From: Erythrobasidium yunnanense
Taxonomy: Eukaryota > Basidiomycota > Cystobasidiomycetes > Erythrobasidiales > Erythrobasidiaceae
Direction: 5' to 3'
Assembly (NCBI GenBank): GCA_001600175.1
Contig: BCJC01000008.1
Location: 436,781-500,780, forward strand
Length of the DNA: 64,000 bases
The position numbers were made by a program, and so were the translations under genes. Below, piece by piece: positions 22,878 to 34,200 of this stretch (position 1 is the stretch's first letter; every line of letters begins with the position of its first letter). The notes under the pieces were generated by a model. The model saw only the letters and a program-made list of their open reading frames with translations. It was not told the DNA's origin and did not search any database.

Positions 22878-24496
22878 ATGTCCAGTAATGCTGGTGGGAC
22901 AGCAACGCTGCTCTTGCTTCTCCAGCTGGGATCTCGCATCGTCACTTTCTCACTCAATCAGGCCTTGCTAGGCTTCACTACCCCTGCTGCATTCGGGACA
23001 GCGACCATCCAACTGGAACCACTACTCAATACTGTCCTCTTCCTATCGCGCGAAGGTATCCGCTCTGCTCTCGTCCGGACTTCTTCTGCATCATCGTGGT
23101 CGAGAAACGTCTTGAAGATATCATTGATCCCTCTAGCGCTCGGAGTCCCGCTTTCAGCTGCTGGTTTCGCATTCTATAGAAGCAAAGTATCGCAATCTGT
23201 CAACGAACAGCCTTTCTTCGCGACTTCCGTAGCGCTGTATGCATTGGCAACATGCCTCGAACTGGCATCCGAACCGCTCTTTATTCGTGCTCAGATAGCA
23301 AATAACGTCAAGCTACGCGTTTCTATAGAAGGAACTGCGGTCGTTGCGAGAGCTATTGTGACGCTGGCTGTCATCCTCTATGGCCGCGATCGGCTGGCTT
23401 TAGTAGCATTCGGTGCTGGCCAAGTCACATACGCAGCGTTCTTACTACTCCGCTACCTCTGGTATTTCCGTAACGATGTGGAGAGGGAAGAAGATAATAG
23501 GTAATCGTTTCTTGGCATTATTTGGAGTTCGTAGCTAAACTCGATCGACCTTTCAGCAGCTCTGACGAGACGAGCGGTATACTCAGCCTATCATACGCTC
23601 TTACAAAGCAGTCATTCGTCAAGCAGGTTTTGACCGAAGGCGATAAGGTGATAGTCTCGAGAACCAGCCCAATCGGAGACCAAGGAGGCTACGCTTTAGC
23701 GCTGAACTATGGTAAGCCTGCTTCCTCTCGTTTCTCGCGTCTGTGTGCTAATACGAAGTATATGTGATCAGGCTCTTTAGTCGCTCGTATTATCTTTCAG
23801 CCTTTAGAGGAATCGTCTCGCTTGGTATATTCGCGCTCTCTAGGCCACGCGAATGCTAGCAATACGAAGACGGCAAGTCCGACAAGGAGCAATGAGCTTA
23901 CATCATGCCTTGCTCTCCTGAAGAACCTACTCAAGCTGCAGCTCTACCTTTCTCTCATTTTCACGTGCTTCTGTCCATACTACACGACTCCGCTCATGTA
24001 TCATCTCCTCGGTCGATCTCGGTGGATGAACACGAAAGCACCTGTCCTCCTCAGTCAATACCTCTACCTCCTTCCCTTTCTCGGCATAAACGGTATACTA
24101 GAAGCGTTTGTCCAGGCTGTCGCTTCAGAGAAACAGTTTGGTCGAATGAGCAGGTATCTCCTCGTATGGAGCGGGATATACTGTCTCACATGCTATATCG
24201 GCGTCTCTATGGCGGGTATGCATGAAGAAGCTCTGATCCTGGCAAACATCGTCTCGATGGCATGCCGGATCGTCTATAGTGCCATCTTCATTGCGGACTA
24301 CGCTCACAAAGGAGGTCAAGATGCCAGTCTTTGGTCAGTCATCTATAGCATCAGAGGCGCCGCTACGGTCTCTGTTTTCTCTGCTGCTGTGATGCGATAT
24401 AGCTTCGCAACATATGACTGGACTTCTATCGAAGGCTTAGCTCGACATATCGCAATTGGAGTATCATGCTTCTTGGTCTTTGTGGCGGCGACGTGA
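22878..24496 (+). CDS. RFT1: RFT1-like ER glycolipid protein
   Basis: Exons 22878-23500, 23557-23711 and 23772-24496 encode 500 residues. Rft1 is an essential multi-spanning ER protein of the N-glycosylation pathway, linked to Man5GlcNAc2-dolichol availability on the lumenal side. Family landmarks include QLGSRIVTFSLNQ near the N-terminus, FLSREGIRSA, SYALTKQSFVKQVLTEGDK, DQGGYALALNYGSLVARI and GINGILEAF. About 12 hydrophobic segments are visible. The gene may end at TGA 24496. Alternatively an intron 24493-24545 would replace the stop and add 26 residues, ending at 24627. Confidence 0.93.
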
Positions 24497-24769
24497 GCAT
24501 TCGCATCCATTCTTCCACGCTGATCTGCAGCTGATCCGCCTTGAGAAGGTTCTCCGCAGAACGCGAGGTCCTGGCTCCCTATCTGCGGCGCTTATCGACA
24601 CGATCTACTTCGAAGAAGACGGATTAGCACTTCAGTGTGCGCCTCAGAGATAAGAAGACGGGTATAATTGAGTCAACCTCTCTATACGGGAGGTAGCCTA
24701 GCTAGGGTAGTGCTACTCTACAACATCCACCTAGCTACTGCAACAGCTTTCCACGCGTATTTCGACATC

Positions 24770-26162
24770 CTAGTAGTGGCCTACGTACAAGTCCCGCAGC
24801 TGCTCGTCGACATACGAACGGTCCGATCTAATGCTCCTCGATCGGCCTAGATCCCTGTGTGGATCGGAAGGGCTGGAATGCAGATACTCCCGCGATTGCA
24901 TAGCGTCCTGTCGATCGAAAGCTGGTACGGGAGGAGAAGGAAGACTGTATTCCGGGATATAAGGCCCGCTGTGAGGGCGAATTCCAGGGTATACGTAAGA
25001 TGAACGCGCTCCATGCTGTTGTGCGTCCTCATCTCGGGAATAATGGGATGCATCGTCATCGTCTGGTCCTTCGGGCGCTAGCATGGCCGAGGTCGAATAC
25101 CCTGCTCCACCTCCTGGCTGGGTAGAGTAGCCCGCTGAGCGTGTACTTGCATCGTCTCTGAAGTTCACGAAGCCTCCGCCAGACATGCCTTCCAAGCCAT
25201 CGTAAGCCTCTCGCACTGTATATGTTAAAACTGGTCAGCTGCAAATCTGAGAATGAATGAACCGCGCAACATACTCTCTTCGGCTTCCTTCTTGGCAGCG
25301 CGACGTTTCTTCCACAGAACAATGCCTGCGATTGCAGCTATCGCGGCTAGGAGCGTAATGACGATGCCTGCGGTTCCACCTGCTCCGATGCCAGAACTCC
25401 CTCCTGCCTTCTCCGCTCCCGACGCGCTTCCGTTAGCGAAGATGGATCCTGAATCTGTCGCCGTTGATGATTGGCTAGCCGATGATGATTGCGAGAGTCC
25501 ACTGACGGTCGCGGCGAGGCTTGTGCTGCCAGGCTGGATGGTGGCTGTCGCGGTCACCACATCATAAGGCGCATTTGATGCAGCGGTAGAAGCCGCTTGA
25601 GCGGGATCGGACCAAGCTTGTCCAGACGATGTCCACTGATTGGTCTGCTGTCCCTCTGGCTGGTACACATTTGGCGATGAAGAAGCTGGTGGTGTCCAAG
25701 ACGATTGCTGACCTTGATTCTGGTTCTGATCTTGGGTATAGGCATTGCCATTATTCTGGGGCTGACTCCACGCTTGAGTTGTAGAGGGCTGCTGCCATGC
25801 TGGCGAGCTGGAGGATGGAGCTGGTTGCTGCCATTGCTGAGCCTGACTTGAGCTTCCTGGTGAAGGTGCCTGATAGACTTGAGTTTGGCTAGCAGCCTGA
25901 CTGGGTGAAGGAGCTGGATTCGCGGATGGTGATACAGAAGGAGCTAATGAAGTTTGTGGGACATTCTCGGTAGCAGGAGCAGCGTTGCTTGCGATGAAGC
26001 TGCTGGCGGAGTTGACGACGCTCTCTTGCTGAAATACGCACACGTGATTCAGAAACAGTAAACACTGAGGAAGTCGAGCGCGATAGTACTTACTCTGCGC
26101 TGTACGTCGACACCATCATCGAGTCTACGCTTCGACTTCCGCTGCTTAGACTGGTCGTCCAT
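24770..26162 (-). CDS. Ser/Gln-rich single-pass membrane protein
   Basis: Three exons in minus order: 26094-26162, 25275-26028 and 24770-25215, giving 422 residues. A Ser/Thr/Gln/Pro-rich ectodomain-like half is followed by one strong membrane helix (GIVITLLAAIAAIAGIVLW) and a positive stop (KKRRAAKKEAEE). After it comes a Tyr/Ser/Asp-rich tail of about 150 residues. This is the layout of fungal wall-stress or mucin-like sensors (Mid2/Wsc/Msb2 style), but no cysteine-rich WSC domain is present. No classical signal peptide precedes the ectodomain; the N-terminus is instead basic (RKSKRR), so topology and function are uncertain. Confidence 0.7.
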
Positions 26163-26680
26163 GCCGTCCGTTTTGTCGCTTGTATCTTCCAGGAAGAGAC
26201 AGCACCAAAAGTATCCAAGACCGATCCGGCCGCACAATACCTCAGGCTGTCAGATTGTGCGAAGGCAAACGAATCCATCTGTCAAGGCTGGCTCGGGGTG
26301 TAAACAAATCAGGGCTAGCCCAGGAATTCAATCGAGAATGCCGGCTTTGTTTGATCAAGTCTGCAGAAGCAGTAAAATTGACTACTGTACGTGATGAATT
26401 CTCTATGCAGTACGCTATGTCGCTACGAGTGTACGCCATCTCCAAGGAAGTTGCGATTGCTTCGCGTTCCTGTGATGTGCCTGAAGCGGCCGGCCGTCCG
26501 GCCTTGGCCCGTTATCTGATTAGATTGGGCGGCTGTTTCAAACTGCTACTGCAGCTTCATCTCAAGGCAACTAGATACACATATATATAGTGGATGCGGT
26601 TTAAAGCTTCCTCATGTAAGCTCCACAATTGACAGCCGGTTTTTGGATCTGGAAATTGACGAGCAGAGCTAGAACCCTCG
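26163..26680. other. Divergent promoter region upstream of the ferric reductase
   Basis: About 520 bp between the membrane-protein start (minus) and the ferric reductase start (plus). It contains a GC-rich GGCCGGCCG element near 26490 and an iron-type GATA site at 26512-26520. Confidence 0.6.
26512..26520 (-). promoter_or_regulatory. Iron-responsive GATA site, ATCAGATAA on the minus strand
   Basis: A perfect match to ATCWGATAA, the consensus bound by the fungal iron repressors Fep1, SreA and Urbs1. It is about 160 bp upstream of the ferric reductase start, where repression by iron would be expected. The match is seen directly; regulation is inferred. Confidence 0.6.
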
Positions 26681-29064
26681 ATGAAACATCCTTGGGAGCT
26701 GCCTGAAGGCTGGAGAGAGCTCGGACACAGATTCTACAATGTGACAGAAGGCAGTCCTGGCTGGATACACTATTCCAGCAGTATACATGCATTCTATCGC
26801 AATAGCTTCGGCGTGCCATGCTTCATCGGGTAGGTAACTGCCAAACCTCACTTCTTCAGCATCAGCAGCCAATTGTTCAAGTAGATATGCTACACTCGCG
26901 ACATTCAGCTTGGTCGTGCTGGCTGCCACCATCTTACATACCCTGGAGGCCATCTGCAAGCATCCGAACATTTTCCCCAGCAGACTTACGCGCATGCTGC
27001 GGCACTATCTCACGGCAGTACCGTTGTTCGGTACGAAACATGCGACGCCTACGCGGATCATCGGTAAATACGTCAATGTGAAAACACCTCTGCGGATGGA
27101 AGCTTTCTTTCTAGCGATACTATTCGCTGCCAACATCATGTCCATTGTCGGCTTCTATACTCCATACACTTCCCATAATCTATAGTGAGTCACATATCGG
27201 TTCGCTGAGATCCTGCTGATGAAGGTCTGTTCAGCTGGCCGGACCAGACCTTAGCTCAAGTCGCTCGATACGTATCGGACCGTTCAGGTGTCATGGCTAC
27301 TGTCCAGCTCACTCCCATCATCTTGCTGAGTGGCCGAAACAATCCTGTCACTTTGCTCACTGGCGCAACTTTTAGCACTTGCATGCTATATCACCGGTGG
27401 TTTGCGCGCTTCTTCTTTCTTCAGGTCCTAGTGCATGGAAGGTAAGATGCTGCATTGACCCTGAAGATGCGTATATGCTGAAGTCGACCCTTTCTTCGCT
27501 TGTCTTAGTGGCTATACGTTCCTCATCTTGCAGAATGGCGGATGGAAGCATTACATACATGTCTGGTCCAAGTTCTACTTCCAGATGGGAAGTTTAGCAG
27601 CGCTAGCGTTTACGATCTTGACGTTTCTATCCATTCGATGGTTCCGGGAGAAGTCGTATGAGGTCAGCTTAGACAAGCCGTCTGTGGGGGTGTCAGCGCT
27701 TACATTTTGTGTCTAAAAGTGGTTCGTGGTCATTCACATTGTCGTCGCGATGGTCTGTCTGGTCGGCGTCTTCTACCATATCAAGCCTCTTAATCATACT
27801 GGCCAATTAGCAGACTTCATCTACTGCGTTTATGCCTCCGCAGCATTCTGGATCTTCGACAGGGTTGTCAGGCATCTCCGAATACTATACTTGAACTTCA
27901 GCTTTAAGCGAACCGGAGGGTTCTCCCTGCCTATCGGAAGAGTCTCATTCTTGCCAGACATCGAAGATGGCCGTACAAGGGTGCTCGTGATCGAGGTGGA
28001 GCTTCTCGGAAGAGCAGCTGAGCGGATCAATCAGAGTCCCCTGTTGAGGACAGCGGGTCGATCCGTGCAGCTATGGATACCGCGCATACAGCCGCATGCT
28101 TCACATCCGTTTTCAGTGGAAGACGTGTTGCAGCGTCCCGACAGCGTAGTACTTCAGATATATGCCAGAGTGCACAAAGGCATGACAGGCAGGCTGGCGC
28201 GGAGAGTCCGCGAGGCTGGCGGATCTATCGAGCTGTCCATGCTGATAGAGGGCTTTTATGGCGAGGATCTGCATGTAAGGCGCTCCTATGAGATACGGAC
28301 CTATGATTGGCTGAGTCCTTGCCGTACCAGCTGCATAAATACGAGAGTCAGATCATCTTGGCTGGCGGGATAGGCATCACTCACTGCTTACCGTATCTCA
28401 AGAGTGCGGTGCAGCTACAGCAAGAAGCCCACTTGGTCTGGGTAGTTCGAGATCTGTGTAAGCTTTGCTAATGCCTGGTGAATGGTGTCGGCAGCTGACG
28501 TGCTGTGTAACAGCGCTTCTGCCCATCGCTATGAGTGCTCGAGAGGACTTGGCGGATACCTCTCTGCTGGTCTCTGAAATTCTCACATCAGAAGACAAGA
28601 TTCGAAGAGGCAGAGCTACGCTGTCCATCTATGTTACCAGGCAGAGGCGGAAGAGTGTCGATATCAAGAAGTCCGTTCCCGATGACGAAGACGCCCTACT
28701 TCTGCTACCTGCGCTACCAGACAGCGCCATAGAAGATGACGATACAGACCCTGGCTGCTCTTCAACCAGCTGCAGCCAAGATTGGACACCCTCCAATGGA
28801 AGCTATTGCTATGCAGCAGAAGGCGAGGAGATCTTGGCGGAACTTCGAACAGCGCTTCAAGGTGCTCTGGCTATCCATGTCTATTATCTTGCAGAACGGC
28901 CAGATATCGCTGGAATAGTCCGACAGGAGGTCCAGCAGAGTTGCGCATCGGGGCCAGAGAACATGATTGCTATATCGTGCGGGCCTGAAGGCTTCGTCGA
29001 TGCTGTTAGGGATGCTGTGCGGAAGGAAGGTATTCGCTATGCCGAAGAAGGCTTTGGATGGTAG
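26681..29064 (+). CDS. Ferric/cupric reductase (FRE family)
   Basis: Exons 26681-26829, 26909-27184, 27235-27441, 27509-27662, 27720-28274, 28331-28457 and 28514-29064 give 672 residues. FRE proteins pass electrons from NADPH through FAD and two haems to extracellular metal ions. Haem histidines appear in pairs about 14 residues apart (YHRWFAR to VLVHG; VIHIVVAM to FYHIK). The FAD motif is HPFSVED, the NADPH motif AGGIGIT, and the end carries ISCGPEGF. Intron 5 could end at 28315 (41 nt) or 28330 (56 nt); the longer fits the other introns and both keep frame. The upstream ATCAGATAA site suggests iron repression. Confidence 0.92.
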
Positions 29065-29499
29065 TACGATAGGAATAGACAGTAGACCTTTGGTAAACAG
29101 CATGGTGTTTAGCCTGTAGTGCAAAGCATCAGCTGGCGCACTCCAAAACTAGAACATTGGTGTTTGTCTGATTTCTGTTTATGATATGTACAAAGCGGAA
29201 TGGGAAAGGGGAGATCGTGAAGTGAACGAGGTAGAAATGCAACGGCATGATAGAGAAACAGTGGCCGAGAGAACGAAGTTGCTAAGATAAAACGACGAGA
29301 ATGAGGCGAGTTTAATCTACTCGAGCCAGAATTTGGAATACCTTATGCTATTGAAGCATGACTGGGTCAAAGAGAAAGCAGCAGCATCCCTAGACAGTGC
29401 TGAAACTGTTCAGACGGATGGAAACGGGTATACTGGCCAGCCGTGCTATCCAGGATGTATATAGAGTCGCTGCAGAGGACGAGCTCTGAATCTACTTCA
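29065..29499. other. Gene-free convergent region
   Basis: About 435 bp between the ferric reductase and TBP stops. No gene or repeat was seen. Confidence 0.5.
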
Positions 29500-30618
29500 T
29501 CACTTCTTGAACTCGGTCAATACCGGATAGATGTTGTTGAATGCCTCGTATAGGTCCTCTCGGAACTGTGGCAAGGGATAAGATCAGATCTCGAAGAAGA
29601 AGACAAACAGCAACGGAGCCCACCTTCGCACCAGTCAGAACGACTTTCCCGCTCACAAAGATAAGAAGTACGACCTTAGGCTTTACCATTCTATAGATGA
29701 GACCAGGGAAGAGTTCCGGTTCGTACGACGAGAAATGACCGTGTGCGAAAGCCAGTCCTTCCAATCTAATAGGGAACTTGACATCACAGCTTCCGACCAT
29801 ATTCTGGATCTTGAACTCTGTGAATTGTGCTTCGAAACCGAGCTTTTGGATGATTCTGGCGTATTTTCGAGCGGCCAAACGAGAGTCGTCCTCGGACTTT
29901 GCTCCGGTCACGACCATCTTGCCAGAAGCGAAGATGAGAGCAGTAGTTTTGGGTTGACGAACTCGCATAATGACGGCAGCGAAACGCTAGATACCCGCAA
30001 CAGTTGTCAGTTTTTCTTTTTGGGTTTCTAAATGTAAGTGTTGCTTGCTCACCTTGGGGTTGTATTCGGCATTGCGTGCATCTGTACGTCGATGAAGATA
30101 TACACACACAAAGCAGAGAGCAAAACATGTTCAACATGCTGCTAAAACGCATGTGGTTTACATGCTCAGCCGTGCGATGAAACACGACTTACGCAGAGCT
30201 ATAGTCTTCAAGTCCAGCTTAACGTTGAGATTCACCGTCGAAACGATGTTCCTGTTTCCATCATCGCTCAGCCTTTCCCACTCAAACTTCTTTCAGGTCG
30301 CGCCACTCACTGCAAAATTGGGACGATACCGTGACTCGGTAGAGGTGCGAGGGATGCTGCAGCTGCAGATGGCCCAGCAGCAGCAGAAGACATATCGACA
30401 TCGCCATTGCTGTTGGCAACCGCAGCCGCAGAGGATGGGAGAGGGAGGTCGGGGAGCTTTGAAGGGATTCCAGAGGCGGCGTTGCTGCTCGAGCTGGCTG
30501 CAGCAGCTGACGGCGTAGGGAGAGGAGGGAGAGCGAAACCACCAGTATTGGGAAGGGAGAGGCCGCCACCAGGGAGGGCGAGGGAGCTGCCAGGCGTGAA
30601 AGCGTTGTAGCCCGACAT
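29500..30618 (-). CDS. SPT15: TATA-box-binding protein
   Basis: Five exons in minus order: 30311-30618, 30193-30251, 30053-30081, 29624-29986 and 29500-29565, giving 274 residues. TBP nucleates preinitiation complexes of all three RNA polymerases. The C-terminal saddle is nearly invariant: [56 protein letters not shown], then the second repeat ending in YPVLTEFKK. The first 100 residues or so are Ala/Ser/Pro/Leu-rich low complexity and not conserved. The intron between 30082 and 30192 (111 nt) is longer than the local norm. Confidence 0.96.
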
Positions 30619-30795
30619 CGTGACTTCACGGATCAAACTACTCGAAACAGACAGCTAAGTCCTGAGTAGTCTTGAATGTACAATGTACAGTACGGTGTAT
30701 AGTCTGTACTGTGCTTTTGCGCCCTGCGTTGCTGTACCCTGGCTGGGGAATGAGCGACGAGTTGGGCGCGAGGAGAGTTGTAAAGGCAGGATCAG

Positions 30796-30804
30796 TATAT
30801 AAAG
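30796..30804 (+). promoter_or_regulatory. TATA-like element (TATATAAAG)
   Basis: Well-formed TATA sequence 71 bp upstream of the plus-strand ATG at 30875. It could also serve the divergent TBP gene, whose ATG lies about 180 bp away on the other side. Confidence 0.35.
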
Positions 30805-30874
30805 GAAGCACAAACACACAGCGGAACATCGATATACAAGCAGCAGAACAGCGTGGATAGTCACAGTGTATCTA

Positions 30875-31216
30875 ATGGTGCACAACATCCATGATTCTGG
30901 CTCGTCCGGGCGCCAGCTCGTTGATTGCTCAGCGGGAAAGGCCGCTTGCATGGACAGTGTGTTTACGTCGCTAGTCAACGCAAGAAAGCCTAGAGCTAGC
31001 TGGGATACTCGAATGCGTCATTGCTGCTCGTCTTGGATGTTACTTGACCTTTCATGCCATGCCTTCCACATGGATCAGGCACGTATACGATCTCAGCATT
31101 CACGGTATATGAGCAAGAAGGGATCAGTAAAGACTGGCAGAATCCACCCTCGCAACGGCAATGAAGACAATTGCTTTGCTTTGCAGGAAACGATGAAAGG
31201 AATGTGCCAAGAATAA
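30875..31216 (+). CDS. Candidate small orphan ORF, 113 codons
   Basis: An uninterrupted ATG-initiated frame preceded by a TATA-like element and ending 52 bp before the convergent NST1 stop. The product would be basic, Cys- and Met-containing, without signal peptide, membrane helix or recognisable family. It may be chance; the only support is length, position and the upstream element. Confidence 0.22.
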   Translation: MVHNIHDSGSSGRQLVDCSAGKAACMDSVFTSLVNARKPRASWDTRMRHCCSSWMLLDLSCHAFHMDQARIRSQHSRYMSKKGSVKTGRIHPRNGNEDNCFALQETMKGMCQE

Positions 31217-31267
31217 CGAGGACAACGCAATGCTGCCTGCCTATGCTTTTCCGAACGCTATAACGGT

Positions 31268-34200
31268 CTACCTAGCACCAATAGCTTCCTGATTGTGATG
31301 CTGACCGCTTCCAAACGCTTCATCGCCGAAACCTGTTGATGCAGCTACTTCGAAGCCCATAAGCAGGACTTGGCCTCTCTGTTGGAAGGTGAAAGTACCA
31401 CCGCCATTGTTGCTGGAACCTGGGACGAGACAGCTCTCCAAGAACTCGCGCAGGTCGACAGAAGTCGAGTCTGGGTAGAGAGCGAGGAAGACCCGGTAGA
31501 CATCGCCTATAGGGTATAGAGGAGGCTGCTGTTGTTGGGCTGGAGAGGCAGCATCGAGTTGAGAGAACGATATGCGGGCTCGGTCGCGAATGACGGAAGG
31601 TCGATCTGGCGCAGGCGCAGGAGCACTCATGCCAGTCCAGCTTGAGCCTGGAGCAGCTGTCCTAGCTTTGGTGGGAGTGTCCGCGGGACCATTGCTAGCG
31701 CCCCAGATGTCTTCGCCTGTGCTTGCTTTCGAGGATATAGCACGGCCTAGACCAGGTGGTGTGAAGACGTTGTTGCCGAACCCGAAGCCAGCAGATGATC
31801 CTGGGAGCGTAGGGGCCAATGAAGTGGCAGTAGAGTCTGTGGGGTTGACCTCTTCATCGTCCTCTAGCATATCGTCGAGCAGTGCGCCCGAGCCTAGTAC
31901 AGCAGGAGGTGGCGAGACCGACCGCAGACTAGCTGAAGTGGAGGCAGTGTAGAGATCGTCATCTGCGCCAAGAGACGAAGAGCCGAGAGTGCTATCGAAA
32001 TCAGACATCGTTGAAGTTCCTGTAAGGCTGTCTGTCCGATCACCGCCTGGGGCACCGAAGCGTGGACGACCAATAGCTCCGACATTCTTGTCCGCTGAGA
32101 AGCTGTTGGAGATGCGTCTGCTATGGCCAGGTGCTGATGATCCGATACTTGAAGATGGTCCAGGCGCCGGAGCAGAAGTTCCGGCCTGAGGAACGATCTG
32201 ACCACCTAGTCTAGCAGCGGGACTGCTTTGAACGACCTGACTATCCATGTTGAGAGCTGCTAGACCGGTCGCTGAATGCTGGAATGTCGAAGGCGAAGCC
32301 ATGATATTGATAGGACCGTTGCCGGAGGGCGAAGATCTGGCCTGATGACCATGTCCGATAGGAGGAGGCAGCTGTGCTTGTTGGACTCCCGGTGTAGAAT
32401 TGGGGGAAGTCAAGCCATTCATGCCAGGGCGAGAAGAGCCGATAGATCCAGCTGCGAAAGGCGAAGTACCAGGTACGGATGATCCGAAAGGATAGCTCTG
32501 AGCTGTCAGAGGTGAGAAAGAGGTAGACATGCCTGAGGGTTGAGCATTGTGTCCAGGCTGATGCATCGATTGAGGAAGCGACGAAGGTGGCTGTAAAGGA
32601 CTGAATGTACGGCCCAGACTACCCTGAGCATTGCTAATGCCAGGAGGACCGTTCGATCTTGGTAGAGCATTGGACAGAGCAGGTGAAGGTGCAGACATGC
32701 CTCCAATTGACCCGAACTGGTTGACTGACGGCTGTTGATGCTGTTGCTGCTGGAGATAGGATGGGAATCCGATGGCTGACCCGAATGCAGGCGGAGGAAT
32801 CGAAGGAGGTCGTCCCAGCCCGACACCAGGTGGCAGAGACACGCCTTGTCCAGCTGAGAAGGATCGTGCTGGTGTAGTGACTGAAGCTGGTCTCTGCTGT
32901 GATAGCATCGAGGGATGGGATGGTGCTTGCCCTTGCGCAGGAACAGAGCTGAAGCTTGCGGACGGAGACGTAACGCTCTGTAGAGGAGGAGCATTCTGGT
33001 TTGAGTTGAAGGTGAAGCCAGAGGAGCTGATACTCGGCACAGGAGGAGCAGGTGACTTGGGCAATCCTGGAATGTTTTTGCCTCCAGTAGACAGGGATCG
33101 CGCGCCTTGGAGAGCAGGCTTGCTGCTTGTAGGCGCAGGCGAAGCTGTTTTGGCTGCAGCTGCGGCAGCGGCACGAGCGGCAGCCTTTGCAGCGGCTTCT
33201 TTCGCTTCTTTGGCCTCACGCTCTGCTTTTTCTTTCTCCTGCCTTTCCTTTTCAGCCGCGGCAGCTGCTGCCTTTTTCTCGGCAGCGATTCTCTCGCGCT
33301 CCTCTCGTTCTTTGCGTTCAGTCTCGAGACGTGCTTTCTTTTCGGCATCTTCCTTGGCTTTGCGTTCCTTTTCGACACGCTCTCGCTCGAGTTTAGCCTC
33401 TCTGGCTTTCTCTTCCTTCTCCTTCTTCTTTCGAGTCTCTTCAGCCAGTCGAGCTTTCTTAGCCTCTTCTTTCCGAAGCGCATCTGCCTCACGGGCTTTA
33501 CGTTCGGCTTCGCGTTTGGCCTTTTGCTCCTCCAGACGGGCACGCTCAGCTTCAGCTTTCGCTTCAGCAGCAGCTCTAGCAGCGGCTTCGGACGCAAGTC
33601 GGGCTTCTTCAGCTTGCTGTTTCTCTTGGTCTTTTGCCTGCTTAGCCTGCTTCTTCTTGTCCTTCTTCTTTTGGGCATCTTTGGCCTTCTTAGCTTCACG
33701 GTCGGCGGCAGCTCGATCTTCGTCTTCAAGCTCACGGAGGAGTTGCATTTGCCTCTCTTGCGCGACCTTCGCATAGTTCGGATATCAGCAAAGTGTGCAC
33801 GGAGGTAAGACCGAACTCACCTTTTCACGATAAGCGGCCAAGACACGCTGCTCGAACATTCTTGCAGCGAAGATCTGGAACATCCGTCTACCCTCTTCCA
33901 TGCGTTGCTCTTCAGTCAGAGGGGCTTCGTCACCCTCATCACCCTCCTCGTCATCTTCCTCCTCGTCTTCCTCTTCTTCGTCTTCATCGTACTCGCCATC
34001 ATCCTCATCCTCGTCATCCTCGTCCTCTTCATCCTCATCATCAAGCATACCATCCGCTGCTTCTCGTTCACGCTGGATGCGCTTGTCGGCCAGACTTTCC
34101 ATCATTTCCAGGAATTTCTGTCCATCGTTCTTGAGCAGATCGTCTGCAACCGTGAGGATACCTCCTTGGAGAGAAAGCAAGAACAAAGAGAAATAAAACA

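Larger units (their letters stand above)
30619..31267. other. Region between TBP and NST1, mostly gene-free
   Basis: About 650 bp upstream of TBP and downstream of NST1. It contains a TATATAAAG element at 30796-30804 and, downstream of it, a 113-codon open frame described separately. Confidence 0.5.

Noticed and set aside
26669-26995. 108-codon ATG frame antisense to ferric reductase exons 1-2
   Set aside because: The plus strand encodes the conserved reductase N-terminus here with matching phases; the antisense frame has no family resemblance.
28275-28315. 41-nt intron in the ferric reductase
   Set aside because: A later AG at 28330 gives a 56-nt intron of typical size in the same frame, so the longer intron is preferred.
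33107-33808. Long open frames on the plus strand opposite NST1
   Set aside because: They are shadows of the Glu/Lys/Ala-rich coiled coil; antisense of such codon use rarely contains stops.
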